Assembly (NCBI GenBank): GCA_949935685.1
Contig: CATLGN010000008.1
Location: 1 to 16,369, forward strand
Source of the DNA: an uncultured Lachnospiraceae bacterium
GTDB taxonomy: Bacteria > Bacillota > Clostridia > Lachnospirales > Lachnospiraceae
DNA length: 16,369 bases
Direction: 5' to 3'
The notes under the pieces are model-generated. The model was not told the origin of the DNA. It saw nothing but the letters and a program-made list of their open reading frames with translations, and did no database searches. The position numbers were made by a program, and so were the translations under genes. This document shows, piece by piece, positions 6,492 to 13,962 of the stretch (position 1 is the first letter of the stretch; each line of letters begins with the position of its first letter).

Positions 6492-6883
6492 GCGGAGAGG
6501 AAAAAAAGACGCAGAAGACGACAACCGACATAACCTTTGAAAATACAACCTGCCATGTTCCCCGCAATGTCAGAACGCAGGAAATCGATCGGGAAGTGTC
6601 TTCCTGGGAGTTTGTGAGAGCGTGCATTCTGGATATGTTTGCGGATGAGGATGAATTTGTGACGCTGACGATCGCGGAGATTCAGTATGGCATCCGTTTT
6701 GTACAGGCATGCCGGGGAGCCGACGGGATCATTGTCGAACTGGGAATGGAGAAAGAAAACCATACGAATCTGGTGGAGAAGACATGTACGGAGGAAGAAT
6801 GCCTGGAGATTTTCCGGGAATTTTATGATTCCACTTATGTGCGGGATGTGGAGCAGTATCATCCGGTGGAATTTTTCACGTAG
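6488..6883 (+). CDS. Small acidic protein of unknown function
   Basis: The product is 131 residues and its family is not recognised. AAGGAG (6474-6479) lies eight bases before the ATG, and the start overlaps the stop of the FabT-like gene (ATGA), so the two are translationally coupled. The protein is rich in Asp and Glu and has no signal peptide or membrane helix. Its first 30 residues look polar and disordered. A folded part seems to begin near SSWEFVRACILDMFADEDEFVTLTI, with alternating hydrophobic strands and a late helix (EEECLEIFREFYDS). Three Cys residues are scattered (positions 22, 46 and 70 approximately) with a fourth near 99, without a metal-binding spacing. The size, acidity and single-domain look recall bacterial immunity proteins, but this is only an impression. 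No toxin is beside it. Confidence 0.75.
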   Translation: MSGEEKKTQKTTTDITFENTTCHVPRNVRTQEIDREVSSWEFVRACILDMFADEDEFVTLTIAEIQYGIRFVQACRGADGIIVELGMEKENHTNLVEKTCTEEECLEIFREFYDSTYVRDVEQYHPVEFFT

Positions 6884-6912
6884 CGTTTTGCCCGCAGCGG
6901 AAAGGAGACTGT

Positions 6913-7251
6913 ATGCAGACGATTATTATTGTGTTAAACCCGGGAAAACTCGATAATCCCGATCTTGATTTGCGTTATCGCATTCCCGATCGCATCGAAA
7001 AAGTTTCGCAGGGAGCGGTGTGCGACAACGGTTATGATTATATTGATGCAGAGGAAGGACAGCCCGGGCCGCTTTTGGGTATCTGGCTGGAAACCGAAGC
7101 GGCGGCGGAGAACTGGCCCGTGGTTGCCGAACTGTTTCGCAAAGAACGGTTTCTGGGAAACGATCTGTCGCGCGCAGCGCAAATTTATATATCCGGGAAT
7201 GATACGGACGAGATTGCAAACTGCAGGATGGTTTATCCGCAGGAGGGATAA
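6913..7251 (+). CDS. Small protein of unknown function
   Basis: The product is 112 residues and its family is not recognised. AAAGGAG (6900-6906) precedes ATG 6913 by six bases, and only 29 bases separate it from the previous gene, so it is probably the third gene of the unit led by the FabT-like regulator. It has no signal peptide or membrane helix. Visible elements are a starting strand MQTIIIVLNPG, a GPLLGIWLET strand-like segment (about residues 52-61), an amphipathic helix A-A-E-N-W-P-V-V-A-E-L-F, an N-D-L-S-R-A-A-Q-I-Y-I-S segment, and a final strand. This suggests a small alpha/beta fold. Its last codons and stop form one arm and the loop of a strong hairpin (7237-7259). A good ribosome binding site and the compact spacing support it being real. 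Confidence 0.75.
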   Translation: MQTIIIVLNPGKLDNPDLDLRYRIPDRIEKVSQGAVCDNGYDYIDAEEGQPGPLLGIWLETEAAAENWPVVAELFRKERFLGNDLSRAAQIYISGNDTDEIANCRMVYPQEG

Positions 7252-7259
7252 TCCTGCGG
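7237..7259 (+). terminator. Perfect hairpin overlapping a stop codon
   Basis: The arms CCGCAGGA (7237-7244) and TCCTGCGG (7252-7259) pair perfectly around a 7-base loop that contains the TAA stop of the gene ending at 7251. Only two T follow, so it is not a classic rho-independent terminator. It may protect the 3' end of the mRNA or act as a weak bidirectional terminator before the convergent genes on the minus strand. Confidence 0.45.
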
Positions 7260-7310
7260 TTGACGGAATGGGAAACGGATATTGACCGAGGCTGACATTA
7301 TGGCTGATTT

Positions 7311-7490
7311 TCATGCATTTTTCTTTCGGTTTCTTTGTACGACGGAACATTTAAATGCTTTGTACATTGCGGGTGACAGTTCAGGAGAGTCTTCATCAAA
7401 TATGATCGGCTGCTTTTGGGCATCTGCTATCTCCTGCAACTGTTCACTTGTAGGTTTCTGATTTTTATCAATAATGAATGTCTTGGTCAT
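7311..7490 (-). CDS. BrnA-like antitoxin partner of the adjacent BrnT-type toxin gene
   Basis: The minus-strand frame from ATG at 7490 to TGA at 7311-7313 encodes 59 residues. It begins MTKTFIIDKNQKPTSEQLQE and contains the block FDEDSPELSPAMYKAF, followed by a basic end QRNRKKNA. This block is what I recall from small antitoxins encoded next to BrnT-type toxins in Clostridia, and the basic C-terminus could bind DNA or the toxin. AAGGAG lies eight to nine bases upstream (plus-strand CTCCTTT near 7499-7505). The start overlaps the 3' end of the toxin frame by 23 bases, the usual toxin-then-antitoxin order. The frame is intact although the toxin frame is broken. The protein's role as antitoxin is inferred from its position and motif. 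Confidence 0.7.
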   Translation of the reverse strand: MTKTFIIDKNQKPTSEQLQEIADAQKQPIIFDEDSPELSPAMYKAFKCSVVQRNRKKNA

Positions 7491-7729
7491 AATACAATCT
7501 CCTTTCGGTTTCCGATGCCAGTCTGGCGGAAATCAATCTGATGTTTTCTGTCCTTTCTGTAAATACGACAAACAGCACATCGCCGACACAGCCTATTGCT
7601 ATATACCGGTCTTCTTCTATACTATGCTCAAAATCGTACATTTCTATATAATTTTCATCTTCAAATACATAGGCGGCTGTTTCAAATGAGATTCCGTGTG
7701 TTTTTTTCTTCATCCCATTCAAATACCAA
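7468..7729 (-). pseudogene. brnT: BrnT-family toxin, broken by a frameshift near the N-terminus
   Basis: The downstream frame contains the BrnT body: HGISFETAAYVFED, then E-E-D-R-Y-I-A-I-G, VLFVVFTER and ENIRLISARLA, ending DQDIHY. BrnT is a RelE-like ribonuclease toxin. The family's N-terminal motif FEWDEEKN is also present, read from TTG at 7729 with GAAAGGGG eight bases upstream, but in a different frame. The two frames meet at a run of seven A (plus-strand T7 at 7701-7707). About 13 bases separate the WD codons from the HG codons, whereas roughly ten codons are normal there. Removing one A would join the frames, giving EEKTHGIS, but about six residues would still be missing. An internal ATG at 7713 could start a truncated protein but has no ribosome binding site. 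The change may be a real deletion, slippage at the A run or a sequencing error. Confidence 0.75.
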
Positions 7730-7755
7730 AGATATTACCCCTTTCGGTTTTTGTT

Positions 7756-7784
7756 ATTATAACACATAATCCTGCATTTTTCTA
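7756..7784 (-). promoter_or_regulatory. Promoter of the brnT-brnA unit
   Basis: On the minus strand a perfect TATAAT (plus-strand 7756-7761) is preceded by TGT, an extended -10 element. A four-of-six -35 box TAGAAA lies 17 bases upstream (7779-7784). Transcription would start near 7749, about 20 bases before the TTG codon at 7729, so promoter and ribosome binding site both point to TTG 7729 as the original toxin start. Confidence 0.6.
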
Positions 7785-7819
7785 TTCTGTTTCTTTGATT
7801 CTTACGGCAAACGAGGCGT

Positions 7820-9655
7820 TCACCGCGCCTTGATTCCAAGTTCTTCCCACAGTACGTCGAACGGGCAGGGCCCCGTCTCCAGTATCGTTTGATGGAACCG
7901 CATATCACTGTAATCTTCATCCCAGGTTTCTTTAGCCGCTTCTTTTAACAGTTCGAATTCCAGAAATCCCACATAATATTTCGGATAGTTGACCGGTTCT
8001 TCGACTATGTAATCATAAATGTTCCGCGTTATCTGCGGCTCGGTAATGCCGAATTTGGACAGCGCCTGATGCACGCTCTCATAGTCGGCGCCGTTATAAT
8101 GAATCTCAATATCCATCAGTGCATACAGGCAGAGTTGAATGCTGCGGTTATGCTTCATGGCGTCGATAAAGAGCAGGGAATCATCGGAAATGTGACCGTT
8201 ATCGGTATTTGCCGCCATATATTCTTTTGCATAATCATAGGAGAGCATTTCCACGTAAAGCGCCCATCCTTCTGTGTAGCCGCCATAGTGCAGAAGATTG
8301 CGGGCCGGATTGGTGTGGTTATTTTGCTGACAGAGCTGATAATAGACAGTCTGATAGAGGTGTCCGGGATAACCTTCGTGCGCCAGTGTGGTATAGAGTT
8401 CCAGACCATCGGGGGTATCTTTTTCATTGATATAGATGGCGTTTTCGGTAATATCATCGATGGGCGGCGTCAGATAGAAGGCGGGCGCACAGTAGTCTGC
8501 CAGATTTTCGGATACTTTTTTAACCGTACAGGAAGGGGGTGCATCCGTTTCGGGCATTGCGGGAAAATCCGCCTCCATACGGGTCTGCAGGTCATGCAGG
8601 CAGACGGAAGGCGATTCTCTGGGAAATTCTTCTTCCGGTGTGATCAGCGTCAGGTCGGGAGCCTGCTGCATAATATGGGCGAGGGCGTGCGTGTCCTCCT
8701 GCAGCCGGGCGGTCAGAAGCGCCTCGACTTCCGGAAGGGAACGGCTGCAGCCGGTTGTCTGTGCAAAGAGAAGGGCATAGTATTCTCTGCCCCGGGGAAA
8801 TTGTGCCAGTCCGCCCGGGTTGGTTCCGCTGCCCTTGAGAAGGAGAATCTCGTCTCCAAGCCGTTCATAGGCGGGCAGTACGTAGTCGAGCAGGACGGCA
8901 TGATTTTGCTGCAGATAGGCTTCCTTTTCGGCGGCAGTTATCTGACCATGCCGCACCAGATTGTGCAGACGCTGCGCAAATGTGGTGTTCAGAAAATGGA
9001 TACCGTTGATCAGTTGCTCGGCATTGAGAATTTCATAACATTGTTCAATGACTTTATCGGCAGCGCTGTCTGACATAAACAGGCCGGCGGCGGCTTTTTC
9101 CTTTTCATAGTCGGCAATGCCTTCCAGATAGGCCGGAATCTGTGTCAGGAGCGTGAGATAATTGTCAACGTCCTGCTTGCTGCGGAATGTGTATTCTGCC
9201 AGCAGGATCGGCAGACTGGACTGAATACCGGAGCCGGGCGAGAGCGGTTCGGCGTAAAAGGGAAAGGCGGCTTCCATACGGCTGTCTTCGAGCTGTCGTG
9301 TGAGAAGCGAGAGGAGCAGCCGGGAATCTTTTCTGAAAAAGAGAGGACAGATGGCGTGCGCCTTTTTGCAGTATTGTTCCAGTTGAATCTGTGCCTGTTC
9401 CTGCTCTTTTGGAGAATATGGCGCGAGACATACGGTGTCGTCGGCAATGCCGTAGGCGTCGGGCCAGGCAAGGATATAATGCATACTCAGCGTATCGCTC
9501 TCCATTTCCTGACGAAACAGGGTGTCTGTGAAATAATGGAACTGAACGGCCTGCCAGCCTGCAAATGCGGAGACGGAGAGGACGGCGGCCAGAAAAAGGG
9601 CCAGAACCCGGGAGGAACGCCGGGATTGGAAAAATCGTTTCAGGTGTTGTTTCAT
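7820..9655 (-). CDS. Exported DUF885-family metallopeptidase-like protein
   Basis: The product is 611 residues. A basic N-terminus and a hydrophobic segment (about residues 18-36) ending SAFAGW make a signal peptide or membrane anchor with no lipobox Cys. The catalytic core is HEGYPGH (residues 426-432), an HExxxH-type zinc motif typical of DUF885. It is followed by GGYTEGWALYVE with Glu462 as the likely third zinc ligand. The C-terminus carries the family's Y-D-Y-I-V-E-E-P-x-x-Y-P-K-Y-Y-V-G block and the usual P-F-D-V-L end. Members are thought to be carboxypeptidase-like enzymes acting on peptides outside the membrane; the substrate is unknown. The length matches the family. The ribosome binding site is weak (AAGG about ten bases before the ATG), suggesting low expression. 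The gene is divergent from the kinase gene; no terminator is visible at its 3' end. Confidence 0.85.
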   Translation of the reverse strand: MKQHLKRFFQSRRSSRVLALFLAAVLSVSAFAGWQAVQFHYFTDTLFRQEMESDTLSMHYILAWPDAYGIADDTVCLAPYSPKEQEQAQIQLEQYCKKAHAICPLFFRKDSRLLLSLLTRQLEDSRMEAAFPFYAEPLSPGSGIQSSLPILLAEYTFRSKQDVDNYLTLLTQIPAYLEGIADYEKEKAAAGLFMSDSAADKVIEQCYEILNAEQLINGIHFLNTTFAQRLHNLVRHGQITAAEKEAYLQQNHAVLLDYVLPAYERLGDEILLLKGSGTNPGGLAQFPRGREYYALLFAQTTGCSRSLPEVEALLTARLQEDTHALAHIMQQAPDLTLITPEEEFPRESPSVCLHDLQTRMEADFPAMPETDAPPSCTVKKVSENLADYCAPAFYLTPPIDDITENAIYINEKDTPDGLELYTTLAHEGYPGHLYQTVYYQLCQQNNHTNPARNLLHYGGYTEGWALYVEMLSYDYAKEYMAANTDNGHISDDSLLFIDAMKHNRSIQLCLYALMDIEIHYNGADYESVHQALSKFGITEPQITRNIYDYIVEEPVNYPKYYVGFLEFELLKEAAKETWDEDYSDMRFHQTILETGPCPFDVLWEELGIKAR

Positions 9656-9715
9656 ACGTGATTTGCCTTATTGGTCTTTGCCAATATATATGAAAAAAGA
9701 AAAAGCATTAGCACA

Positions 9716-9744
9716 TTGACGGAAGTGAAAATTTGTTGGAAAAT
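9716..9744 (+). promoter_or_regulatory. Promoter-like element of the sensor operon
   Basis: TTGACG (9716-9721) is followed after 17 bases by GAAAAT (9739-9744), a weak four-of-six -10 box. The layout TTGAC-N-N10-TTTGT-N2-6-AAAAT type is shared, with identical spacing, by the element before the second binding-protein gene (15422-15450). The weak -10 box suggests dependence on an activator. A dyad ATTGG-N6-CCAAT lies upstream at 9670-9685. Confidence 0.4.
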
Positions 9745-9774
9745 GAAAGGACAAAGCGCGGGGAGGAAAAAACA

Positions 9775-11250
9775 GTGACGGAGACAGGAAGGGCAGTCGG
9801 TGTAAAGTATCCTTTGAAAATGAAAATCGTATTTCTGGTCATGGTTGCGATTGTGCCGCTTCTTGGCATTGCGATCTATCTGATCGTTGCGCTGGACAAC
9901 TACCGCAGCGCATATGACAGTATTGTCAGTAATATGACGGTTGCGAATAACTATAACCTGAACTTCAAGGAAGAGCTGGACGAGAGCATATATAAACTGG
10001 CAGTCGGATATATCTCGTTCGACAATATTCAGGATGACGATTCGCTGCAGGATCCGTACGCGCTGATCGGCGAGCTGCGGACGGATTTTACGGATCTGGC
10101 GGCAATTACGACAGACCGGGAGAGCCGCGTCTGGCTGGAAAGTCTGCTGCGCAATATCGATACGCTGGAAGACCGTATCAATGATGTGCGCGCGAATGTG
10201 CAGCAGGGCGGGCGCTATGATGAAAATATGGAAATGCTGGACAATAACATTTATATTTTGACGGAACTGATTCAGGATGACATTCAATATTATATTCATT
10301 ATCAGACCCGAAGCATCGAAAAGCTGACAGAGCAGTTAAACGAGCAGGCGAGCTCCTTTATCCGGCTCTGCATCGGACTGATTGCGGCGGTCGTATTGAT
10401 TACCGTACTGGTTTCTTCCTTTATTTTAAAGAGCATTACCAATCCGCTTGAACGGCTCTGCCGGGTGACGGAACGGATTTCCCGCGGGGAGTTTCACGTG
10501 CGGGCACAGATTGAGACGCGGGACGAGATCCGGGTATTGTCTGACAGTGTGGACGACATGGCGGAAAAGCTGCGAATTATGATCGACACGATCAAGGAAG
10601 ACGAACGTAAGATGCGTTATACGGAGCTGCGGCTTTTGCAGGAGCAGATTAACCCGCACTTCCTGTATAATACACTGGATACGATCGTATGGCTGATCGA
10701 GGGAAAAGATCTGGAAAAGGCCGTCAGCATGGTTGTTTCCCTGTCCGAGTTTTTCCGGCTGGTGCTGAGCCGGGGCAAGGAATTTATCACAATTGAGGAG
10801 GAGGAGCTGCATATCCGCAGTTATCTGGAGATACAGCAGGTGCGCTATCGCGATATTCTGCAATACGACATTGCGATTGACCCCGCTCTTTACCGTTACC
10901 GGATTCTGAAGCTGACGCTGCAGCCACTTGTGGAAAATTCGCTCTATCACGGAATCAAATACAAACGCACGGACGGCAGGATTGATGTGATTGGAAAACA
11001 GGAAGGCAGCCTGATCCGGTTTATCGTAAAGGATAACGGCGTGGGGATGGAGGAAGCGGAACTGCGCAAGCTCCGGGAGGAAATCCGCAAGCCGTGCAAA
11101 GAGACGGAAAAGGGATTCGGGCTGGCCAATGTAAACGAACGGATTCGGATGAATTTCGGACCGCAATACGGCATGGAAATTGATTCGATAAAAAATGAGG
11201 GAACCTGTGTGAGCATTACCATTCCGGTGGAATGCATGGAGCGTTCCTGA
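9775..11250 (+). CDS. YesM-like sensor histidine kinase
   Basis: The product is a 491-residue membrane histidine kinase. Two membrane helices (about residues 18-40 and 196-218) flank an extracellular domain of some 155 residues, mostly helical and acidic, with no recognisable Cache fold. A HAMP domain follows (about 219-271), then the His_kinase block with LQEQINPHFLYNTLD, where His295 is the phosphorylation site. The ATPase domain has LQPLVENSLYHGIKYK, DNGVGM and GFGLANVNERI. GTG 9775 has GGGAGG eight bases before it; a TTG start at 9733 adds 14 residues but has no good ribosome binding site. The next genes encode a sugar-binding lipoprotein (36 bases away) and a YesN-like regulator. By analogy with binding-protein-coupled kinases such as the XylFII-LytS pair in Clostridium, the extracellular domain probably senses the lipoprotein rather than the sugar itself. 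Confidence 0.9.
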   Translation: MTETGRAVGVKYPLKMKIVFLVMVAIVPLLGIAIYLIVALDNYRSAYDSIVSNMTVANNYNLNFKEELDESIYKLAVGYISFDNIQDDDSLQDPYALIGELRTDFTDLAAITTDRESRVWLESLLRNIDTLEDRINDVRANVQQGGRYDENMEMLDNNIYILTELIQDDIQYYIHYQTRSIEKLTEQLNEQASSFIRLCIGLIAAVVLITVLVSSFILKSITNPLERLCRVTERISRGEFHVRAQIETRDEIRVLSDSVDDMAEKLRIMIDTIKEDERKMRYTELRLLQEQINPHFLYNTLDTIVWLIEGKDLEKAVSMVVSLSEFFRLVLSRGKEFITIEEEELHIRSYLEIQQVRYRDILQYDIAIDPALYRYRILKLTLQPLVENSLYHGIKYKRTDGRIDVIGKQEGSLIRFIVKDNGVGMEEAELRKLREEIRKPCKETEKGFGLANVNERIRMNFGPQYGMEIDSIKNEGTCVSITIPVECMERS

Positions 11251-11286
11251 GAGAAGCGGCGCATGAGACTGCTGCGGGAGGAAGAT

Positions 11287-12324
11287 ATGAACGGAAGAAA
11301 CCGAAAGAGAGCGGCGGGGCTTGCCGCGCTGCTGCTTTTGATCTTATTGACAGGCTGCGGCGCATTTTATGATGTCAGGCCGGAAGAGGCAGAGGAGACG
11401 GGAGAGGACGCCTGGACGGAGGAAAACGGCGGACTGGTGATTGTGGGATTTTCTCAGATTGGGAGCGAATCGATTTGGCGCACGGCCAATACCAATTCCA
11501 TGCAGCGGGCTTTGACAAAAGAGCGGGGCTATTTCCTGATCTTTAACAATGCAAGACAAAAGCAGGAAAATCAGATCAAGGCCATCCGCAGCTTTATTTC
11601 ACAGCGGGTAGACTATATCGTTTTTTCTCCGATTACGGAGAGCGGGTGGGATACGGTGCTGGAGGAGGCGAAGGAGGCCGGCATTCCCGTTATTCTGGCA
11701 GACCGCAAGGTGGATGCGGACGCGTCGCTGTATACGACGTGGGTCGGCCCGGATACGGTAAAGGAGGGGGAAAACGCCGCCAGATGGCTGGAGGGCAATC
11801 TGAAAGAGAAAAACAGGCAGAATGACGACATCAATATCGTCATTCTGCAGGGGACGCTGGGCGCGTCTTCCGAGATGGGCCGGACCGCCGGCTTTGTCTC
11901 GATTGCTGCCCGCTATCATAACTGGCATATTCTGGACTGCCAGACGGGAGACTTTACGACGGCCAAAGGAAAGGAAGTCATGCAGCAGTTTCTGCGCAAG
12001 TATCCCGATATTGATGTGGTGGTTTCTCAGAATGACGATATGACCTTCGGCGCGATTGAAGCCATCGAGGAGGCCGGTATGACAACCGGCATCGGCGGCG
12101 ATATTACAATAATTTCGTTTGACGCGGTAAAAGAGGCGCTGGAGCTGGTACAGGCGGGCAAGATCAATGTGGATATTGAATGCAATCCGGAGCAGGGAGA
12201 ATATATCGAGAAGGTGATCCGTATGCTGGAGGCAGGAGAACCGGTCGAAAAAGAGTATGTGGTGGAAGAAAAAATATTTACGTTCCGAAATGTATCCCAG
12301 TATTTGGATGAGCGGACGTATTAA
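11287..12324 (+). CDS. YtfQ-like sugar-binding lipoprotein, probable sensor component
   Basis: The product is 345 residues. The signal peptide carries the lipobox L-T-G-C with Cys24, then an acidic linker, then a type I sugar-binding fold starting near VIVGFSQIGSES. The blocks SESIWRTANT, QKQENQIKAIRSF and GWDTVLEEAKEAGIPVILADR closely resemble YtfQ, the galactofuranose-binding protein of E. coli. ATG 11287 is preferred because GGGAGG lies five bases upstream and the signal peptide then starts normally; an upstream ATG at 11263 adds eight residues. The gene sits between a kinase and a response regulator gene with no permease or ATPase nearby, so it more likely presents the sugar to the kinase than feeds a transporter. 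It is a paralogue of the binding protein at 15500. The ligand is inferred to be a furanose or pentose sugar and is not proven. Confidence 0.85.
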   Translation: MNGRNRKRAAGLAALLLLILLTGCGAFYDVRPEEAEETGEDAWTEENGGLVIVGFSQIGSESIWRTANTNSMQRALTKERGYFLIFNNARQKQENQIKAIRSFISQRVDYIVFSPITESGWDTVLEEAKEAGIPVILADRKVDADASLYTTWVGPDTVKEGENAARWLEGNLKEKNRQNDDINIVILQGTLGASSEMGRTAGFVSIAARYHNWHILDCQTGDFTTAKGKEVMQQFLRKYPDIDVVVSQNDDMTFGAIEAIEEAGMTTGIGGDITIISFDAVKEALELVQAGKINVDIECNPEQGEYIEKVIRMLEAGEPVEKEYVVEEKIFTFRNVSQYLDERTY

Positions 12325-12338
12325 CAGGAGGAACGGAT

Positions 12339-13958
12339 ATGTTGAAAGTGTTTCTGGTAGAGGACGAGAGCATCGTCAGAGAGGGACTGCGGGATAACAT
12401 TATGTGGCAGCAGTACGGCTACCGTTTCGCGGGAGAGGCTGGCGACGGGGAAATGGCGCTGCCTCTGATTCGCAAGGTAAAGCCGGATCTGCTGATTACG
12501 GATATTAAAATGCCCTTTATGGATGGACTGGCGCTTTCGCGGATTGTAAGCGCGGAATTTCCGCAGATGAAAATCCTGATTATCAGTGGCTATGATGATT
12601 TCGAATATGCGAGACAGGCCATTCAGGTCGGCGTGGAACAATATCTGCTCAAACCTGTCACCCGTCTGGCCCTGCAGAAAGCGCTTGTGGAAATCCGGGA
12701 AAAGATTGAGAATGAGCGGGCGCAGGAGGATTATCTGGATAAATTTAAGGAAGAAATGCTGGAGTATGAACAGTTCTCGCGGCGCAATTTCTTTGAGAAG
12801 GTGTTCGAAGGCCATATTTCCGTTCAGGAGATTTATGAAGGCGCGCAGCGTCTGTCGCTGGAACTGGATGCGGCGGCATACAATCTGGCCATGGTAAGCC
12901 TCTGGGAAAAGCGGGACGCGCAGGAGCGTTCGCAGGATTCCCGCCTGACCGCGGGAAAGCGGGAAGAACTGACCCGCTATTTTCTGCGGTATCCTGAATA
13001 TCTGATGTTCCGCTGGAATATTAATACATATGGCATTCTGATGAAGGGCGAAGAAGAACAGATGGAGGAGCTGAAAGCGCGATGCCGCGACAATATTGTG
13101 CGAATCTGCTCCGGGCATGATACGGAACTGGAATGGTATCTGGCGATCGGGGAGCCGGTGACGCGCTTAAGCCTTCTGCCACAGGTATACAGCAAAGTCA
13201 ATCACATGATGTCCTACCGTTTTCTGAAGCCGGGACAGCATATCCTCACAATGGAGGAGGGGACGCTGGGAACGATGGGAGAAAGCGCCTCTCTGGGCGG
13301 TGTGGATATTGCGAAAGCCGATCCGGAGATTATCAAAAACTTTTTGATGCGCGGGCAGGTGGAGGAAATTGAAGATTTTGTGGACGGCTATCTGGAAGGA
13401 CAGAGCAAGGCGCTGCAGTCGCGCATGTTCCGCGACTATCTGACACTCAGCATCCGCTTTACGACGATCGCCTTTGTCGTAAAACTCGGATACCGGGAAG
13501 AAGATCTTCTGGAGGGCATGGAGACGCAGGGGCCGCATCATGCGGGCCTGAGCGCGGAGGAGATAAAGCCGTATATGCTGGAGTTGATGCACAGAGCGCT
13601 CGACTTGAGCAATCGTGCCATGGACAGTCAGGGCAAGAAGCTTTTGAAAAAGGCAATGGAGTATATTGAAGAAAACTACGCCCGTGATACGATTTCGCTG
13701 AACGAGGCGGCGGGAGCCGTGGAAGTCAGCGCCAATTATTTCAGCACGATGTTCAGCCGTGAGATGGAAATGACATTTACGGAATATGTGACGCAGAAAC
13801 GGATGGAAAAAGCGAAGCAGCTTTTGCGGCAGACAGAGAAGCATGCCGGCGACATTGCCGTGGAAGTGGGCTTTAAAGATCCGCATTATTTCAGTTTTGT
13901 GTTTAAGAAAACACAGGGGTGTACGCCGCGGGAGTACCGCAGCGGGGCAAAGGGATAA
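12339..13958 (+). CDS. YesN-like response regulator with AraC-type DNA-binding domain
   Basis: The product is 539 residues. An N-terminal receiver domain (about 1-120) has VEDES with acidic Asp9 and Glu10, Asp55 as phosphoacceptor in LLITDIKMPFMDG, and Lys in LLKPV. A long middle region of about 310 residues, as in YesN-type regulators, has no clear motif. The last 100 residues carry the two AraC helix-turn-helix units: ISLNEAAGAVEVSANYFSTMFSREMEMTFTEYV and AGDIAVEVGFKDPHYFSFVFKKTQGCTPREYR. AGGAGG (12326-12331) precedes the ATG by seven bases. The gene begins 14 bases after the binding-protein gene, so the three genes form one operon. Its likely targets are sugar transport genes, perhaps the one starting at 15500. 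It is convergent with the next gene with only four bases between the stops. Confidence 0.9.
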   Translation: MLKVFLVEDESIVREGLRDNIMWQQYGYRFAGEAGDGEMALPLIRKVKPDLLITDIKMPFMDGLALSRIVSAEFPQMKILIISGYDDFEYARQAIQVGVEQYLLKPVTRLALQKALVEIREKIENERAQEDYLDKFKEEMLEYEQFSRRNFFEKVFEGHISVQEIYEGAQRLSLELDAAAYNLAMVSLWEKRDAQERSQDSRLTAGKREELTRYFLRYPEYLMFRWNINTYGILMKGEEEQMEELKARCRDNIVRICSGHDTELEWYLAIGEPVTRLSLLPQVYSKVNHMMSYRFLKPGQHILTMEEGTLGTMGESASLGGVDIAKADPEIIKNFLMRGQVEEIEDFVDGYLEGQSKALQSRMFRDYLTLSIRFTTIAFVVKLGYREEDLLEGMETQGPHHAGLSAEEIKPYMLELMHRALDLSNRAMDSQGKKLLKKAMEYIEENYARDTISLNEAAGAVEVSANYFSTMFSREMEMTFTEYVTQKRMEKAKQLLRQTEKHAGDIAVEVGFKDPHYFSFVFKKTQGCTPREYRSGAKG

Positions 13959-13962
13959 CGAT

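Noticed and set aside
8069..9073. Plus-strand open frame of 334 codons inside the DUF885 gene
   Set aside because: The minus-strand gene has catalytic motifs and family length; the plus-strand frame has no ribosome binding site and no recognisable domain.
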